Shown here piece after piece: positions 30,583-41,581 of a stretch of DNA of 64,000 nucleotides. Every line of letters begins with the position of its first letter. The first letter of the stretch is position 1. A program made the translations under genes and the position numbers. Source of the DNA: Otariodibacter sp. (GTDB lineage: Bacteria; Pseudomonadota; Gammaproteobacteria; Enterobacterales; Pasteurellaceae). The stretch covers positions 1 through 64,000 of the forward strand of contig NZ_JARIDQ010000045.1 of the NCBI RefSeq assembly GCF_029256985.1, read 5' to 3'. The notes beneath the pieces were generated by a model. That model did not search any database. It was not told the origin of the DNA and worked only from the letters and a program-made list of their open reading frames with translations.

Positions 30583-31302
30583 ATGACATATTATCATTTT
30601 AATTCTGATTTTGTATCCGACTCTCAACAGTCTTTTGTAAAAGACTTACTAAATTGTAAAGATTTCTCACAATCTGACCGCTTACTTGGTTCATCAACAG
30701 GTAGAGGAATTACGTGGTTTCTGGACACAAAATCTGAATTATCAATAAATAGTGTGTTACGCCATTACTATCGAGGAGGGTTATTTGGTAAATTAATTAA
30801 AGATAGCTATTTATTCAATGGTATCAAAAACACTCGTGCCTATCAGGAATTTAAACTTCTTGAGAAATTAACCCAATGGAATATTCCTGCCCCCTACCCA
30901 CTTGCTTTAAAAATTCATCGATTCTTATGCTTTTATCAAGCTGATATTTTACTGGGAAGAATCGACAACACACAAGATCTCAGTCAATTTTTACAGGCTT
31001 CAGCTTTAACTGATGGACAATATCACGCAATCGGACAGCTAATTCGTCAATTACATAATCATCAAGTTCATCACTCTGATCTCAATATTCATAATATTTT
31101 AATCGGCAAAAATGACGGCAAATTTTGGCTAATTGATTTTGACAAGTGTAAAATTCAGTCTGGCGAAGATTGGAAACAAGCTAACTTATCACGCTTAAAA
31201 CGCTCATTTTATAAAGAAAAAGAACGCCTCAATATTCATTTTTCTGAAAAGAATTGGGAGGCTTTATTGGCGGGTTATAAAACATTAGCTTCTAATGAAT
31301 AA
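30583..31302 (+). CDS. kdkA: Kdo kinase
   Basis: GRGITWFL, VLRHYYRGGLFGKLIKDSYLF, HHSDLNIHNILI. Confidence 0.92.
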   Translation: MTYYHFNSDFVSDSQQSFVKDLLNCKDFSQSDRLLGSSTGRGITWFLDTKSELSINSVLRHYYRGGLFGKLIKDSYLFNGIKNTRAYQEFKLLEKLTQWNIPAPYPLALKIHRFLCFYQADILLGRIDNTQDLSQFLQASALTDGQYHAIGQLIRQLHNHQVHHSDLNIHNILIGKNDGKFWLIDFDKCKIQSGEDWKQANLSRLKRSFYKEKERLNIHFSEKNWEALLAGYKTLASNE

Positions 31303-31348
31303 ATATGTTTTAGCTATCAAATTAGAAAAGATATCAGCTTAAAACGAC

Positions 31349-31389
31349 AAAAACCGTGAATAGTCTTAAATAACCACATCACGGTTTTT
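31349..31389. terminator. Terminator between kdkA and D-hydroxyacid dehydrogenase gene
   Basis: AAAAACCGTGA...TCACGGTTTTT. Confidence 0.75.
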
Positions 31390-31402
31390 TAATTTCTTCT
31401 TG

Positions 31403-32410
31403 CTAATCTAATTTCAATTCCTCTTTAATCTCTTCACCTTGGAGAATACGTCTAACACCATCTATTGCTATATGTACAAGATTTTCTATCGCTGTGTATG
31501 TATGGAAAGCAACGTGAGGAGAATAAAGCACTCTATCATGTTTCAATAATCTCAAAAATACCTTGTCAGTAACCTCTTCAAGATTGACCCTTCTATTCAT
31601 GTAAGGACCTTCAAATTCATAGGTATCAATAGCTGCTGCTCTTATTTGGTTGTTATCAATCGCATCTAATAGCGCTTCTGTATCAACTAAACTTCCTCTT
31701 GCTGCATTGATGAAAATAGGTTTCTTTTTGGCTAGATCAAAGAGTTTTTTATTAAACATGTGATAATTTTCTTCCGATGCTGGAATATGCAGTGAAATAA
31801 TATCTGATTGTTCTACTAACTCCTCAGTACTTGAGACATAAGTTAAAATATTTTCTAATGCTTTATTTGGTACAATATCATAAGCAATAACTTTAGCTCC
31901 TGTATTGCTAAACAGCTTAGCTATTTGGCTTCCTATGTTACCTGTACCTATAATACCTACGGTTTTATGTCTAATTTCTGTACTGGTATTCTCATCAGTG
32001 AAAAGAAAATTACCGACTTTGTTATTTTTCTGGATAACATCAATATCTCTCGAAAAATACATAGCATTTGTAAATGCAAATTCTGCAATAGCAAATGGGG
32101 AATAAACAGGAACCCTAGTGAAACGAATGCCTAATTCTTTGAGTAATTTTAAATTATACATATCAAAACCAGCTGATCTTGTTGCAAAAACTTTAATGCC
32201 TGCTTCTTTCATCAAATGGTAAGCTTCCTCAGGAATCGCTGGCACTTGACTAGCAATAAGGCCATCATAACCTTTCTTTATATAAGACATTGTTTCTTCT
32301 GTAATGTGATCGGTATAGACATCTAATTCAATTTCTGGATGATTTTTTTGATAAGAGGCGATAGCTTCTTTTTCATCTTCTCTAGCGCTAAATAAAATAA
32401 ATTTCATCAT
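31403..32410 (-). CDS. D-lactate / D-2-hydroxyacid dehydrogenase (lactobacillus-like)
   Basis: VGIIGTGNIGSQIAKLF, NAARGSLVDTEAL, SPHVAFHTYTAIENLV. Confidence 0.9.
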   Translation of the reverse strand: MMKFILFSAREDEKEAIASYQKNHPEIELDVYTDHITEETMSYIKKGYDGLIASQVPAIPEEAYHLMKEAGIKVFATRSAGFDMYNLKLLKELGIRFTRVPVYSPFAIAEFAFTNAMYFSRDIDVIQKNNKVGNFLFTDENTSTEIRHKTVGIIGTGNIGSQIAKLFSNTGAKVIAYDIVPNKALENILTYVSSTEELVEQSDIISLHIPASEENYHMFNKKLFDLAKKKPIFINAARGSLVDTEALLDAIDNNQIRAAAIDTYEFEGPYMNRRVNLEEVTDKVFLRLLKHDRVLYSPHVAFHTYTAIENLVHIAIDGVRRILQGEEIKEELKLD

Positions 32411-32538
32411 TATTCTCCTTTTTATTAGTTTCTGAACTCAAAAATATGATAACCCTATCATTTAGCTACTGTAGTTACTATAAAATAAAAATCCTTGATA
32501 TGACGTATACTTTCTATTCTACTATAAATTCTATATAT

Positions 32539-32838
32539 TCACTTCTTCTGTTGTTCCGCTCTCTTTCTACGAATTTCTTTTGGATCAGCAATCAGAGGAC
32601 GGTAGATTTCAATACGGTCACCATCTTCAACTAAATCAGTGAGTTTTGCAGGGCGACTAAAGATTCCAATTTTATTTTCTCTCAAATCAATTTCTGTATA
32701 TTTTTCCAATACTCCTGATTGCAGAATCACATTTTGAATAGAAAGGGGCTTATCTAAAGATAACTTTTTCAAAAAATATTTTTCTGGATAGGCGTAAACA
32801 ACTTCTACAATAATTTTTTCAGCTTGTTCAGACACCAT
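32539..32838 (-). CDS. RnfH-family protein
   Basis: [33 protein letters not shown]. Confidence 0.9.
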   Translation of the reverse strand: MVSEQAEKIIVEVVYAYPEKYFLKKLSLDKPLSIQNVILQSGVLEKYTEIDLRENKIGIFSRPAKLTDLVEDGDRIEIYRPLIADPKEIRRKRAEQQKK

Positions 32839-33262
32839 ATACCTCCTTCGCTCTTATCTTAAAAGCATTAACCATTTTAATAGTAAGCTCATTAAAAATT
32901 TTACCGAATGCCATCGCAATTAACGCATTAGAAAATTCAAAATCTAATTGAAAAGAAATTCTACAACTTTGTTCATCAAATGGTTCAAATATCCAAGCAC
33001 CTGTTAGGTAGCGGAAAGGTCCATTTAATAATTCCATCGAAATTTTTCGGTTAGGGATCATGGTATTGTGAGTACTAAATCGCTGACTAATACCCAACTT
33101 CTGGATTACTAATTCAGCACTCAATTCAGTTTCACCAATACTTATCGTGTTTGTTGCAATACAACCTGATAAGAATTCTGGATATTTTTCATAATCATTC
33201 ACGAGTTGATACATTTGCTCCGCACTATACGGAACTAAAGCAGATTGATTGATTGATGGCAT
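32828..33262 (-). CDS. ratA: RatA/COQ10-type START-domain protein
   Basis: [27 protein letters not shown]; adjacent to rnfH. Confidence 0.88.
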   Translation of the reverse strand: MPSINQSALVPYSAEQMYQLVNDYEKYPEFLSGCIATNTISIGETELSAELVIQKLGISQRFSTHNTMIPNRKISMELLNGPFRYLTGAWIFEPFDEQSCRISFQLDFEFSNALIAMAFGKIFNELTIKMVNAFKIRAKEVYGV

Positions 33263-33312
33263 AATTTTTTTATAGTTTACATTCATTGTGATCGCATTTT
33301 ATCACATTCATT

Positions 33313-33321
33313 ACAAGCGGT
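33313..33321 (+). repeat. Apl-type uptake signal sequence
   Basis: ACAAGCGGTCAGTT plus downstream T tract. Confidence 0.8.
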
Positions 33322-33388
33322 CAGTTGCTGTCAATTTTTTTAAAAAGGAGTACAATCCGATAAATTTATTGACTATTGAGGGGCAACA

Positions 33389-34432
33389 ATGCAACTAGAC
33401 TCCATTCGTTTAACTCAATACAGCCACGGTGCAGGATGTGGTTGTAAAATCTCACCCAAAACACTCGAGCAAATACTTCACACCGAACAAGCTAAATTTA
33501 TCGATCCGCATTTGTTAGTCGGCAATGAAACAAAAGATGATGCTGCTGTTTATGATATTGGCAATGGCGTAGGCATTATTAGCACTACCGATTTCTTTAT
33601 GCCGATTGTTGATGATCCATTTGATTTCGGACGAATTGCAGCGACGAATGCTATCAGTGATATTTTTGCTATGGGTGGAAAACCAATTATGGCCATTGCG
33701 ATTTTAGGCTTTCCAATTAATGTGCTTCCGCCAGAGGTAGCACAAAAGATAGTCGATGGTGGACGTTTCGCTTGCCAGCAAGCAGGTATTGCTCTAGCAG
33801 GTGGACACTCTATTGATTCTCCTGAACCGATTTTTGGTTTAGCGGTAACAGGGATTATTTCAACTGATCAGGTGAAGAAAAATGCCTCTGCTCAAGCAGA
33901 TTGTGAACTTTTCCTCACTAAACCATTGGGAATCGGTGTACTCACGACCGCAGAAAAACAAGGAAAATTGAAGGATGAGCATAAAAATCTTGCCCGTGAT
34001 GTGATGTGTCAAATGAATTTAGCGGGAGCTGAATTTGCTAAATTACCGGAAGTCACTGCGATGACGGATGTAACAGGCTTTGGATTATTAGGTCATTTAA
34101 GTGAAATTTGTCAAGGCTCAAATCTTCGGGCAGAAGTTTATGTTGATCAGATTAAAGCCTTAGACGGCGTTAAAGATTATATTGCACAAGGAGCTGTACC
34201 AGGTGGTACACAACGTAACTTTGATAGCTACGGGCATTTAATTTCACCAATGACAGATGAACAAAAAGCCATTCTTTGCGATCCGCAAACATCAGGTGGT
34301 TTACTGATTGCAGTAAAACCACAAGCGGTCAGTTCAGTGCAACAAATTGCAAAAACAATGAATATTGATCTCTATCCAGTGGGCAAATTATTGGTTCAAG
34401 ATGATAGTAAAGCGTTAATTGAGGTAAAGTAA
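33389..34432 (+). CDS. selD: Selenide, water dikinase (Cys form)
   Basis: [37 protein letters not shown]. Confidence 0.96.
   Translation: MQLDSIRLTQYSHGAGCGCKISPKTLEQILHTEQAKFIDPHLLVGNETKDDAAVYDIGNGVGIISTTDFFMPIVDDPFDFGRIAATNAISDIFAMGGKPIMAIAILGFPINVLPPEVAQKIVDGGRFACQQAGIALAGGHSIDSPEPIFGLAVTGIISTDQVKKNASAQADCELFLTKPLGIGVLTTAEKQGKLKDEHKNLARDVMCQMNLAGAEFAKLPEVTAMTDVTGFGLLGHLSEICQGSNLRAEVYVDQIKALDGVKDYIAQGAVPGGTQRNFDSYGHLISPMTDEQKAILCDPQTSGGLLIAVKPQAVSSVQQIAKTMNIDLYPVGKLLVQDDSKALIEVK
34321..34329 (+). repeat. Apl-type uptake signal sequence in selD
   Basis: ACAAGCGGTCAGTTCAGTGCAACAAATTGCAAAA. Confidence 0.8.
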
Positions 34433-35629
34433 ATGGCTGAACAATTTGATATTGCGATTGTAGGAGGAGCAATTACAGGCTCTATATTATCCCTCGCATT
34501 AAGCTCTGCCACATCACATAAAATGCGTATTGCGATTATTGAAAAATCTGTGCCTAATTTTGCAGAACAAGGGGGATTCGATGCCCGTTCTATCGCCCTT
34601 GCTTATGGTAGTTTGCAAAAGTTAGCCAAGATCCAACCGCTTGTTGGGTTAAATTTAGCTGATTTAATTGCTCAAATCTCAACGCCTATCCATAAAATTC
34701 ATGTTTCAGATCAAGGACATTTTGGTAAAACACATATTGAGGCAGAAGAATTACATTTGCCACAATTAGGGGCTGTGGTTGAATTAGCTAAACTTGGCGA
34801 AAAGCTTAATAATATCATCGCTCAGCATCAAAACATCACATTCTTTTGCCCAAATACTGTAGAGAAAATTGAACGTTCTGCAACACACAGTACCCTGACC
34901 TTAGCTAATGATGAAGTCATTGAGTGTAAGCTATTAGTGGCAGCAGATGGGATTCAATCTCAAATCGCTCAACAGTGTGGAATCGAAACCGTATTAGTCA
35001 AAGAATACAACCAATCCGCTATTATTGCTAATGTTGAACTTAGTGAATTACATCAAAATCAAGCCTTTGAGCGATTTACTACACAAGGTCCATTTGCCTT
35101 ATTACCACTCACTGAAAAAACAATGTCGTTAGTCTGGTGTATGAATGATACCACTAAAGTAATGACTTATTCAGATGATGAATTTTTGGATGCCATTCAG
35201 CAACAATTTGGCTGGAAATTAGGTAAATTCTTGCGTGTAAGTAAGCGGTTTGTTTATCCTCTTTCTTTGCGAAAAAGCCAATCACACATTCATCATCGTC
35301 TAGCTATTGTCGGTAATGCCTCACAATTACTTCACCCTGTTGCAGGGCAAGGTTTTAACTTGGGAATGCGAGATCTATTTGAATTAACAACATTAGTGAG
35401 TAAAGCATTTAATCAGCAGCAAGATATTGGCGATCAAACATTATTAAATACCTTTGATCAAAACCGCCAAGCTGATCAAGAAAGAATTATGCGATCTACA
35501 AGCGGTCTGATCTCGATCTTTTGTTGCGAATTTTTACCAGCTCAAGCTCTTAGAAATTTAGGTCTAGCGGCATTAAATCTACTCACTTTTGCTCGTCATA
35601 AAGTAGCACATAGAGCATTGGGGTGGTAA
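34433..35629 (+). CDS. ubiH: UbiH/UbiF/VisC-family FAD hydroxylase
   Basis: DIAIVGGAITG, VAADGIQSQIA, GNASQLLHPVAGQGFNLGMRD. Confidence 0.85.
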   Translation: MAEQFDIAIVGGAITGSILSLALSSATSHKMRIAIIEKSVPNFAEQGGFDARSIALAYGSLQKLAKIQPLVGLNLADLIAQISTPIHKIHVSDQGHFGKTHIEAEELHLPQLGAVVELAKLGEKLNNIIAQHQNITFFCPNTVEKIERSATHSTLTLANDEVIECKLLVAADGIQSQIAQQCGIETVLVKEYNQSAIIANVELSELHQNQAFERFTTQGPFALLPLTEKTMSLVWCMNDTTKVMTYSDDEFLDAIQQQFGWKLGKFLRVSKRFVYPLSLRKSQSHIHHRLAIVGNASQLLHPVAGQGFNLGMRDLFELTTLVSKAFNQQQDIGDQTLLNTFDQNRQADQERIMRSTSGLISIFCCEFLPAQALRNLGLAALNLLTFARHKVAHRALGW

Positions 35630-35643
35630 CTGATACTTATAAA

Positions 35644-35671
35644 AAAACTAGCCTAAATACAGGCTAGTTTT
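35644..35671. terminator. Bidirectional terminator
   Basis: AAAACTAGCCT-AAATAC-AGGCTAGTTTT, perfect 11-bp stem between convergent genes. Confidence 0.88.
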
Positions 35672-35701
35672 ATGGTTCAATCTGTACATTTTAAAGATCG
35701 A

Positions 35702-37108
35702 TTAAAGCATCCCCAATCCAAGAATCAAAGCAAATATCATACCTTGAACTTCACTATTAGATAGTGGATTACCATTTAGTATTAGCTTACCTTCATCTAT
35801 TTCAGCATTCAATTTGATATTATTTTTATCTACTACAAAATAATGACTACTTTTAACTTCATTAACCAAACGATTAATAGTATTTTTTGCTTGATTTAAT
35901 GCTTCATCTTCCGATACATCATCCAATATCATTACTTGTGATATTAATTTTTTAGCTGAATTAATATCAATATTCAAATTAAATTTAGAATTAACTAGAG
36001 ATTGGAATAATTCTAGTAAATTAATATTTTTTTTATCAAAATCAACATCTTCAGTTTGGAGGTTCATTATCCATTTGATATTATTTTTACCCTCACTATT
36101 TTTAATAGATAATTCATTAATATGCAGTTGAGGATTCTTTCTAAATAATTTGATAGCAACATTATTTGCCTCTTGTGAATCTATCTTATCTGGTTGAGTT
36201 AAATAATACATATATTCCTCTAAAGAAGGTGCATCTAATTGAAATCCACCATCAAGTTTTAAATGTCCAAGTTCTTGCTCCTTTCCATTTTTTGTTACGA
36301 TAAGATTAAAATTAGCCTGAGTTTTCTCATCAAATCTATCATTATTTAGTGATGTACTGGCATCTACTTTTAGTTCATTTAATTTAATAAACCTATCATC
36401 TTGATGTTGATTATGCATAACGAAAGAATCTATTTTTAATAAACTGTCACCTGTTGTTAAAAAATTATAACTTTTATTATATTTAAAATTTATCGTGTAA
36501 TTTAAATTCTGAATATCAAGTAATCCTTTTTTTGCATTATCTACCTTAAATAAGGGAAGTTGAATAGATAAATCAGTTTTACCTGATTTATCAACAGCAA
36601 AATCAACATCAACTGCTGAAACATTACCATGTGCATCATCAAAAGAGAACTGTTGGGTAGTAATAGAACCAGAAATATCACCGCCATAGCTTATAGTACT
36701 TATCCCAGATAATAATTCATCTTTAGTAAAATACTGTCTTAATTCTGTTGGTATAGTAATATGACTTTCTATACTTGCCATTGCTGGTACTATATTACCA
36801 CTCAATAGTCGATTGAGAGGAAAAGGACCATGATTTAATTTATCCTGACCTTTAAAAATATAAGTTTCACCGTCTACTTTAGCTTCAATATTATAGGTTG
36901 TATCAGAGCTAAAAAAATGACGTTTCAGATTCATATCTTTAATTTCAGCTTGAATACCATAGAGTTCTAATTTTTTTAATACTCCATTGCCTTGACTAAC
37001 CCATTCTTGATAATGCTCTTCAACTTGCTTACCCGAATACCAACTCCCCCCTGTCGCAGCAATACCTAATACAACTATTGTAGAAATTGCAATAGTAGAT
37101 ATTTTCAT
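35702..37108 (-). CDS. YdgA/DUF945-family protein
   Basis: N-terminal TM and DUF945-like repeats; 468 aa. Confidence 0.7.
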   Translation of the reverse strand: MKISTIAISTIVVLGIAATGGSWYSGKQVEEHYQEWVSQGNGVLKKLELYGIQAEIKDMNLKRHFFSSDTTYNIEAKVDGETYIFKGQDKLNHGPFPLNRLLSGNIVPAMASIESHITIPTELRQYFTKDELLSGISTISYGGDISGSITTQQFSFDDAHGNVSAVDVDFAVDKSGKTDLSIQLPLFKVDNAKKGLLDIQNLNYTINFKYNKSYNFLTTGDSLLKIDSFVMHNQHQDDRFIKLNELKVDASTSLNNDRFDEKTQANFNLIVTKNGKEQELGHLKLDGGFQLDAPSLEEYMYYLTQPDKIDSQEANNVAIKLFRKNPQLHINELSIKNSEGKNNIKWIMNLQTEDVDFDKKNINLLELFQSLVNSKFNLNIDINSAKKLISQVMILDDVSEDEALNQAKNTINRLVNEVKSSHYFVVDKNNIKLNAEIDEGKLILNGNPLSNSEVQGMIFALILGLGML

Positions 37109-37142
37109 TTTTTATCCTCTTTGGTTGTTGTATGTAATATAT

Positions 37143-39263
37143 TTAATTTAATCCAGCTTGTTGAAGAAGCCAATCACATGGATGAAAACGATCACCATAT
37201 AAAGCAGCGTGCCTTCTAAGTTGTTTTACAATTTCTTTGGCTCCAATCTCCTCGATATAGGCATAAATACCTCCTCTAAAATCAGGAAAATCTACACCTA
37301 ATACGGATGCAACATTCCCTTCTTCTTTTGAAGTGATTACATTATCTTGTAAGCACCAACATGCTTCATTGATCATTCTCAAAATACAACGACGGGCAAT
37401 ATCTTGTGACTCCATATTATTTCGCATGATTGTTTCCATTACCTGATAAATACTTTTATCTTCTTGAGTGCGATTTCCTTTTGTATCATATAAATAAAAT
37501 CCTCTTTTATTTTTACGCCCTTTCCGTTCATTCATAATTAACAATTGAATGCCTTCAGGTAAAGAAAAGCGCTTACCTAATTTATTCACCATTGCTGCAT
37601 TAGATTTAACAATAACATCCAATCCCATATCATCAATCATCGCAAGTGGACCTGTTCTAAAACCAAACTCTTCCAATGATTGATCGATAAATTCTATACC
37701 TTCTCCATCAATTAAACATTGTATTGCTTCAAGCAAAAATGGTGTCAATATTCGGTTGATAAAAAATCCTTCTTGATCAGCGACTACAATCGGTAATTTA
37801 CCTTGTTTTAATGCAAAATAAATAGCTTTAGAAATCGTTTTCTCACTTGTTTGAGCATGAGGAACAATTTCTATCATTTTACGTTTAGTTACAGGACTAA
37901 AATAATGAAATCCAACAATATTTTCAGGACGTTTCGCAACTGAGGCAATTTCACTAATCGAGAAAGTTGAAGTATTACTTGCAAAGATTGTATCTTCACT
38001 ATAATAACCTTCACTTTCCTCAACCATCTGTTGCTTTAATGATAAATTTTCATAAACAGCTTCCACGATAAAATCGGTATCTTTCACCGCTATCAATCTA
38101 TCACCACCAGTAATTAAATTCATGCGTTGGATCATTTCACCGTGAGAAAGTATCTTGCGATCAACCTCTTTTTTCATCAATTCATAACTATTCTGCAATG
38201 CTCTTTGAATTTCAGTTGGATGAATATCTTTAATTCGTACTGGTAATTTTGCATTATTCGCTGTTAAATAAGCTATTCCAGCCCCCATATAACCGCTACC
38301 TAGAATACTTACTTGTTTTATATGCGATCCTGAAGCGGTTGCTTGATAGCGATACCGCATAGATTGTTCTGATTTTTTTAAATTAACCAAAACTTGAGAT
38401 TGTTCTGTGAAAAATAATTCCACAAATGCTTGCTGTTCTAACGCTAGACCTGCTTTAAAATGAGGTTCTTTTAATACAGAAAGAATTTTAGGCATAGCTG
38501 GATAATTATCAAATGATCTATTCCACAAACGATTTTCTACAAAATTAAGATAATATTCACGAAATACTGGATTACCTAATAAATTCTTTTTCCATTTTCT
38601 TATGCGAGTAAGTGAATTTTTATAATCTACTTTAGCAACTTCATCATTTAAAAGTAATTGATAGGCAATTTCAAAAGCGTTGCTTGAAGGAATCAAACGA
38701 TCGACTAAACCCAATTGTAATGCTCTTTCAACATTAATTTTATTGCCCGATATGAGTAATGAAGCTGCATTAGCTAAACCAATTAAACGAGGTAAACGTT
38801 GTGTTCCTCCAGCAAAAGGTAAAATTCCCGATCTAACTTGAGGCATTGCAAATTGTGTATAGTGTTCTTCGCTTGCAATACGATAATCACAAGCCAAAGC
38901 AAGCTCCAATCCTAATCCAAAACAAGCACCATCAATCACAGCAATAACCGGCATTTTTAACGTATTAATTTCTCTCATAACTGCCTGTGCATCTTGGGTT
39001 AATGCCAACAATTGAGCTTCCGTTTTATCTTGTAATTTACTTAAGTTATACCCTTGAATAAAGCATTTAGGCTTTGTTGATCTAAAAATTACACCTTTAG
39101 CTCGTTGATAAATAATTTCACCTATTACATCACGTAAATCTGATATAAAACTTTCTGATAACCAATTATCCTGCTCATCGAGTACATGAATACTTACTAT
39201 AGCAATTTGGTTATGATCGATCTCGACACTGAAAGGGGAAATATTTTGTGATTCTTGTTGCAT
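37143..39263 (-). CDS. fadJ: FadJ-like multifunctional protein, divergent hydratase motifs
   Basis: Crotonase N-domain plus 3-hydroxyacyl-CoA dehydrogenase domain (ILGSGYMGAGIAY, GFHYFSPVTKRKMIEIVPH, FFINRIL). Start likely MQQESQN at 39263. Confidence 0.85.
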   Translation of the reverse strand: MQQESQNISPFSVEIDHNQIAIVSIHVLDEQDNWLSESFISDLRDVIGEIIYQRAKGVIFRSTKPKCFIQGYNLSKLQDKTEAQLLALTQDAQAVMREINTLKMPVIAVIDGACFGLGLELALACDYRIASEEHYTQFAMPQVRSGILPFAGGTQRLPRLIGLANAASLLISGNKINVERALQLGLVDRLIPSSNAFEIAYQLLLNDEVAKVDYKNSLTRIRKWKKNLLGNPVFREYYLNFVENRLWNRSFDNYPAMPKILSVLKEPHFKAGLALEQQAFVELFFTEQSQVLVNLKKSEQSMRYRYQATASGSHIKQVSILGSGYMGAGIAYLTANNAKLPVRIKDIHPTEIQRALQNSYELMKKEVDRKILSHGEMIQRMNLITGGDRLIAVKDTDFIVEAVYENLSLKQQMVEESEGYYSEDTIFASNTSTFSISEIASVAKRPENIVGFHYFSPVTKRKMIEIVPHAQTSEKTISKAIYFALKQGKLPIVVADQEGFFINRILTPFLLEAIQCLIDGEGIEFIDQSLEEFGFRTGPLAMIDDMGLDVIVKSNAAMVNKLGKRFSLPEGIQLLIMNERKGRKNKRGFYLYDTKGNRTQEDKSIYQVMETIMRNNMESQDIARRCILRMINEACWCLQDNVITSKEEGNVASVLGVDFPDFRGGIYAYIEEIGAKEIVKQLRRHAALYGDRFHPCDWLLQQAGLN

Positions 39264-39273
39264 ATTATCCTCC

Positions 39274-40578
39274 TTATTCACTTTCAAGTACCATTGCTGC
39301 ACCTAACCCACCTAACCCACTTGATGCTATAAGAGATAAACCACCTCCTTTTCGCTTTAACGCATTTAGTGATTGAATCAAAATACGTAAACTTGTTGCA
39401 GCGCGAGGATTACCAAATGCAATTGAACCACCTAGATGATTTAGTTTATCTTGATCTATTTCACCAAGACAAGCGGTTCGATTGAGTTGATTTTTTGCAA
39501 ATTCATCTGATTCAAATAACCGTAAATTAACTAACATTTGGCTTGCTGAGGTTTCGTGAATATCAATATAATCCATATCCTGCAAACTGACTCTAGCTCT
39601 ATCAAGAGCTTGACTACTTGCCACAGTCGCACCCATAAACATATTATGCCAAATATCATTACCAATAATTGAGTAACTACGAATATAGCCGAGAGGGGTT
39701 AAACCTAATTCTTTTGCGCGATTTTCTCTCATTAACATTACAGCAGCAGCGCCATCAACTGGTCTAGGCATATTAGCTTCAGTTACCGTTGCATAGGATT
39801 TTCCTACAATTGTCGAAAATCTATTGTAATACTTCATCTTATTGGCCGAAGGAATAATTGTATCTGACACAACAGCATCAGTGTAAGGTAAAGGAAATGA
39901 AGGCATTACCTCACCTTTTAAAAGCCCCAGTTTCCATGCATTGACAGCCTTCTCATGAGAATATCGAGCAAACTCATCCTGCTCTTGACGACTCAAATGA
40001 TATTCTTGAGCCATTTGTTCTGAAATTTCAGCCACAGACATTTGAGTCATATAATCTTTTAAATTAACTCCATGAGGTTTTAAATCACGCCAAGAGAACT
40101 CACGAAAAAGCTTAAATTTCTTTTCAATCGTTGGTACCTTAAAAATAGCTTTTAATTTATGTACAACTCTTGGACTAATACTAAAAGGTGCATTAGAAAT
40201 AGAATCCGCTCCTCCTGCAATCCCCGCAGAAATGGATCCACTAAGAATACTTCCCACAATATTTACTACTGCCTGTAAACCTGATAAACACGAGCTACTC
40301 AACGTATAAGACTGTAAATATGGCATATTTAATGCTAGAGCAATTTCCCTTGCTGGATTTGGAATATCTGGCTGCTGGATTACCTGACCAAATACTAGCT
40401 GCTCTATATGATGACGTTCAATTTCAACATGACTCAATAATTCATTTGTTACCATAGTGCCAAGATCGGTCGCATAGGAAGACTTAAATGCGCCATCTCT
40501 TTGTACAAAAGGTGTTCTCAGCCCTGAAACGATTGCAATCCGTTCCCCTTGGGCATTAAAAAGATTTTGTGTCGCCAT
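39274..40578 (-). CDS. fadI: FadI-like thiolase, divergent active site
   Basis: Thiolase fold: RIAIVSGLRTPF, SSSCLSGLQAVVN, AGGADSISNAP, LGGSIAFGNPRAATSLR, GLGGLGAAMVLESE. Confidence 0.85.
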   Translation of the reverse strand: MATQNLFNAQGERIAIVSGLRTPFVQRDGAFKSSYATDLGTMVTNELLSHVEIERHHIEQLVFGQVIQQPDIPNPAREIALALNMPYLQSYTLSSSCLSGLQAVVNIVGSILSGSISAGIAGGADSISNAPFSISPRVVHKLKAIFKVPTIEKKFKLFREFSWRDLKPHGVNLKDYMTQMSVAEISEQMAQEYHLSRQEQDEFARYSHEKAVNAWKLGLLKGEVMPSFPLPYTDAVVSDTIIPSANKMKYYNRFSTIVGKSYATVTEANMPRPVDGAAAVMLMRENRAKELGLTPLGYIRSYSIIGNDIWHNMFMGATVASSQALDRARVSLQDMDYIDIHETSASQMLVNLRLFESDEFAKNQLNRTACLGEIDQDKLNHLGGSIAFGNPRAATSLRILIQSLNALKRKGGGLSLIASSGLGGLGAAMVLESE

Positions 40579-40722
40579 AATGGCTCCTTTTACATCTATT
40601 CGTCTTTAATTAAAAATTTTATCATTCTATCATGTTGATTTGGAATTCGAGGAGATAAACCAATAAAAGCGGTCAGATTTTTTCATTTTTTTGCAAAAAG
40701 TTTTAGAATGCTAATAATTTAA

Positions 40723-41366
<644 letters not shown>

Positions 41367-41367
<1 letters not shown>

Positions 41368-41549
41368 TGACAATTGTAAATTGCCCAACATGCAATAAAG
41401 AAGTGGTTTGGTCTCCAGAAAGTAAATTTAGACCATTTTGTAGTAAACGTTGCCGCCTTATTGACCTTGGTGAATGGGCTGATGAGAAAAAATATATTGC
41501 AGGAACAAGCGAAGGATTTCATCTTACTGAAGACGAGCTTGATTACTAA
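41367..41549 (+). CDS. yacG: DNA gyrase inhibitor YacG
   Basis: [10 protein letters not shown]...[17 protein letters not shown]. Confidence 0.95.
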
Positions 41550-41581
41550 CTTCGCTAACAATTGTATAAAACTATACAAAT

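Noticed and set aside
37143-40578. Calling fadI/fadJ pseudogenes
   Set aside because: Both ORFs are full length without frameshifts or stops; substitutions are motif-specific, so kept as CDS with a finding.
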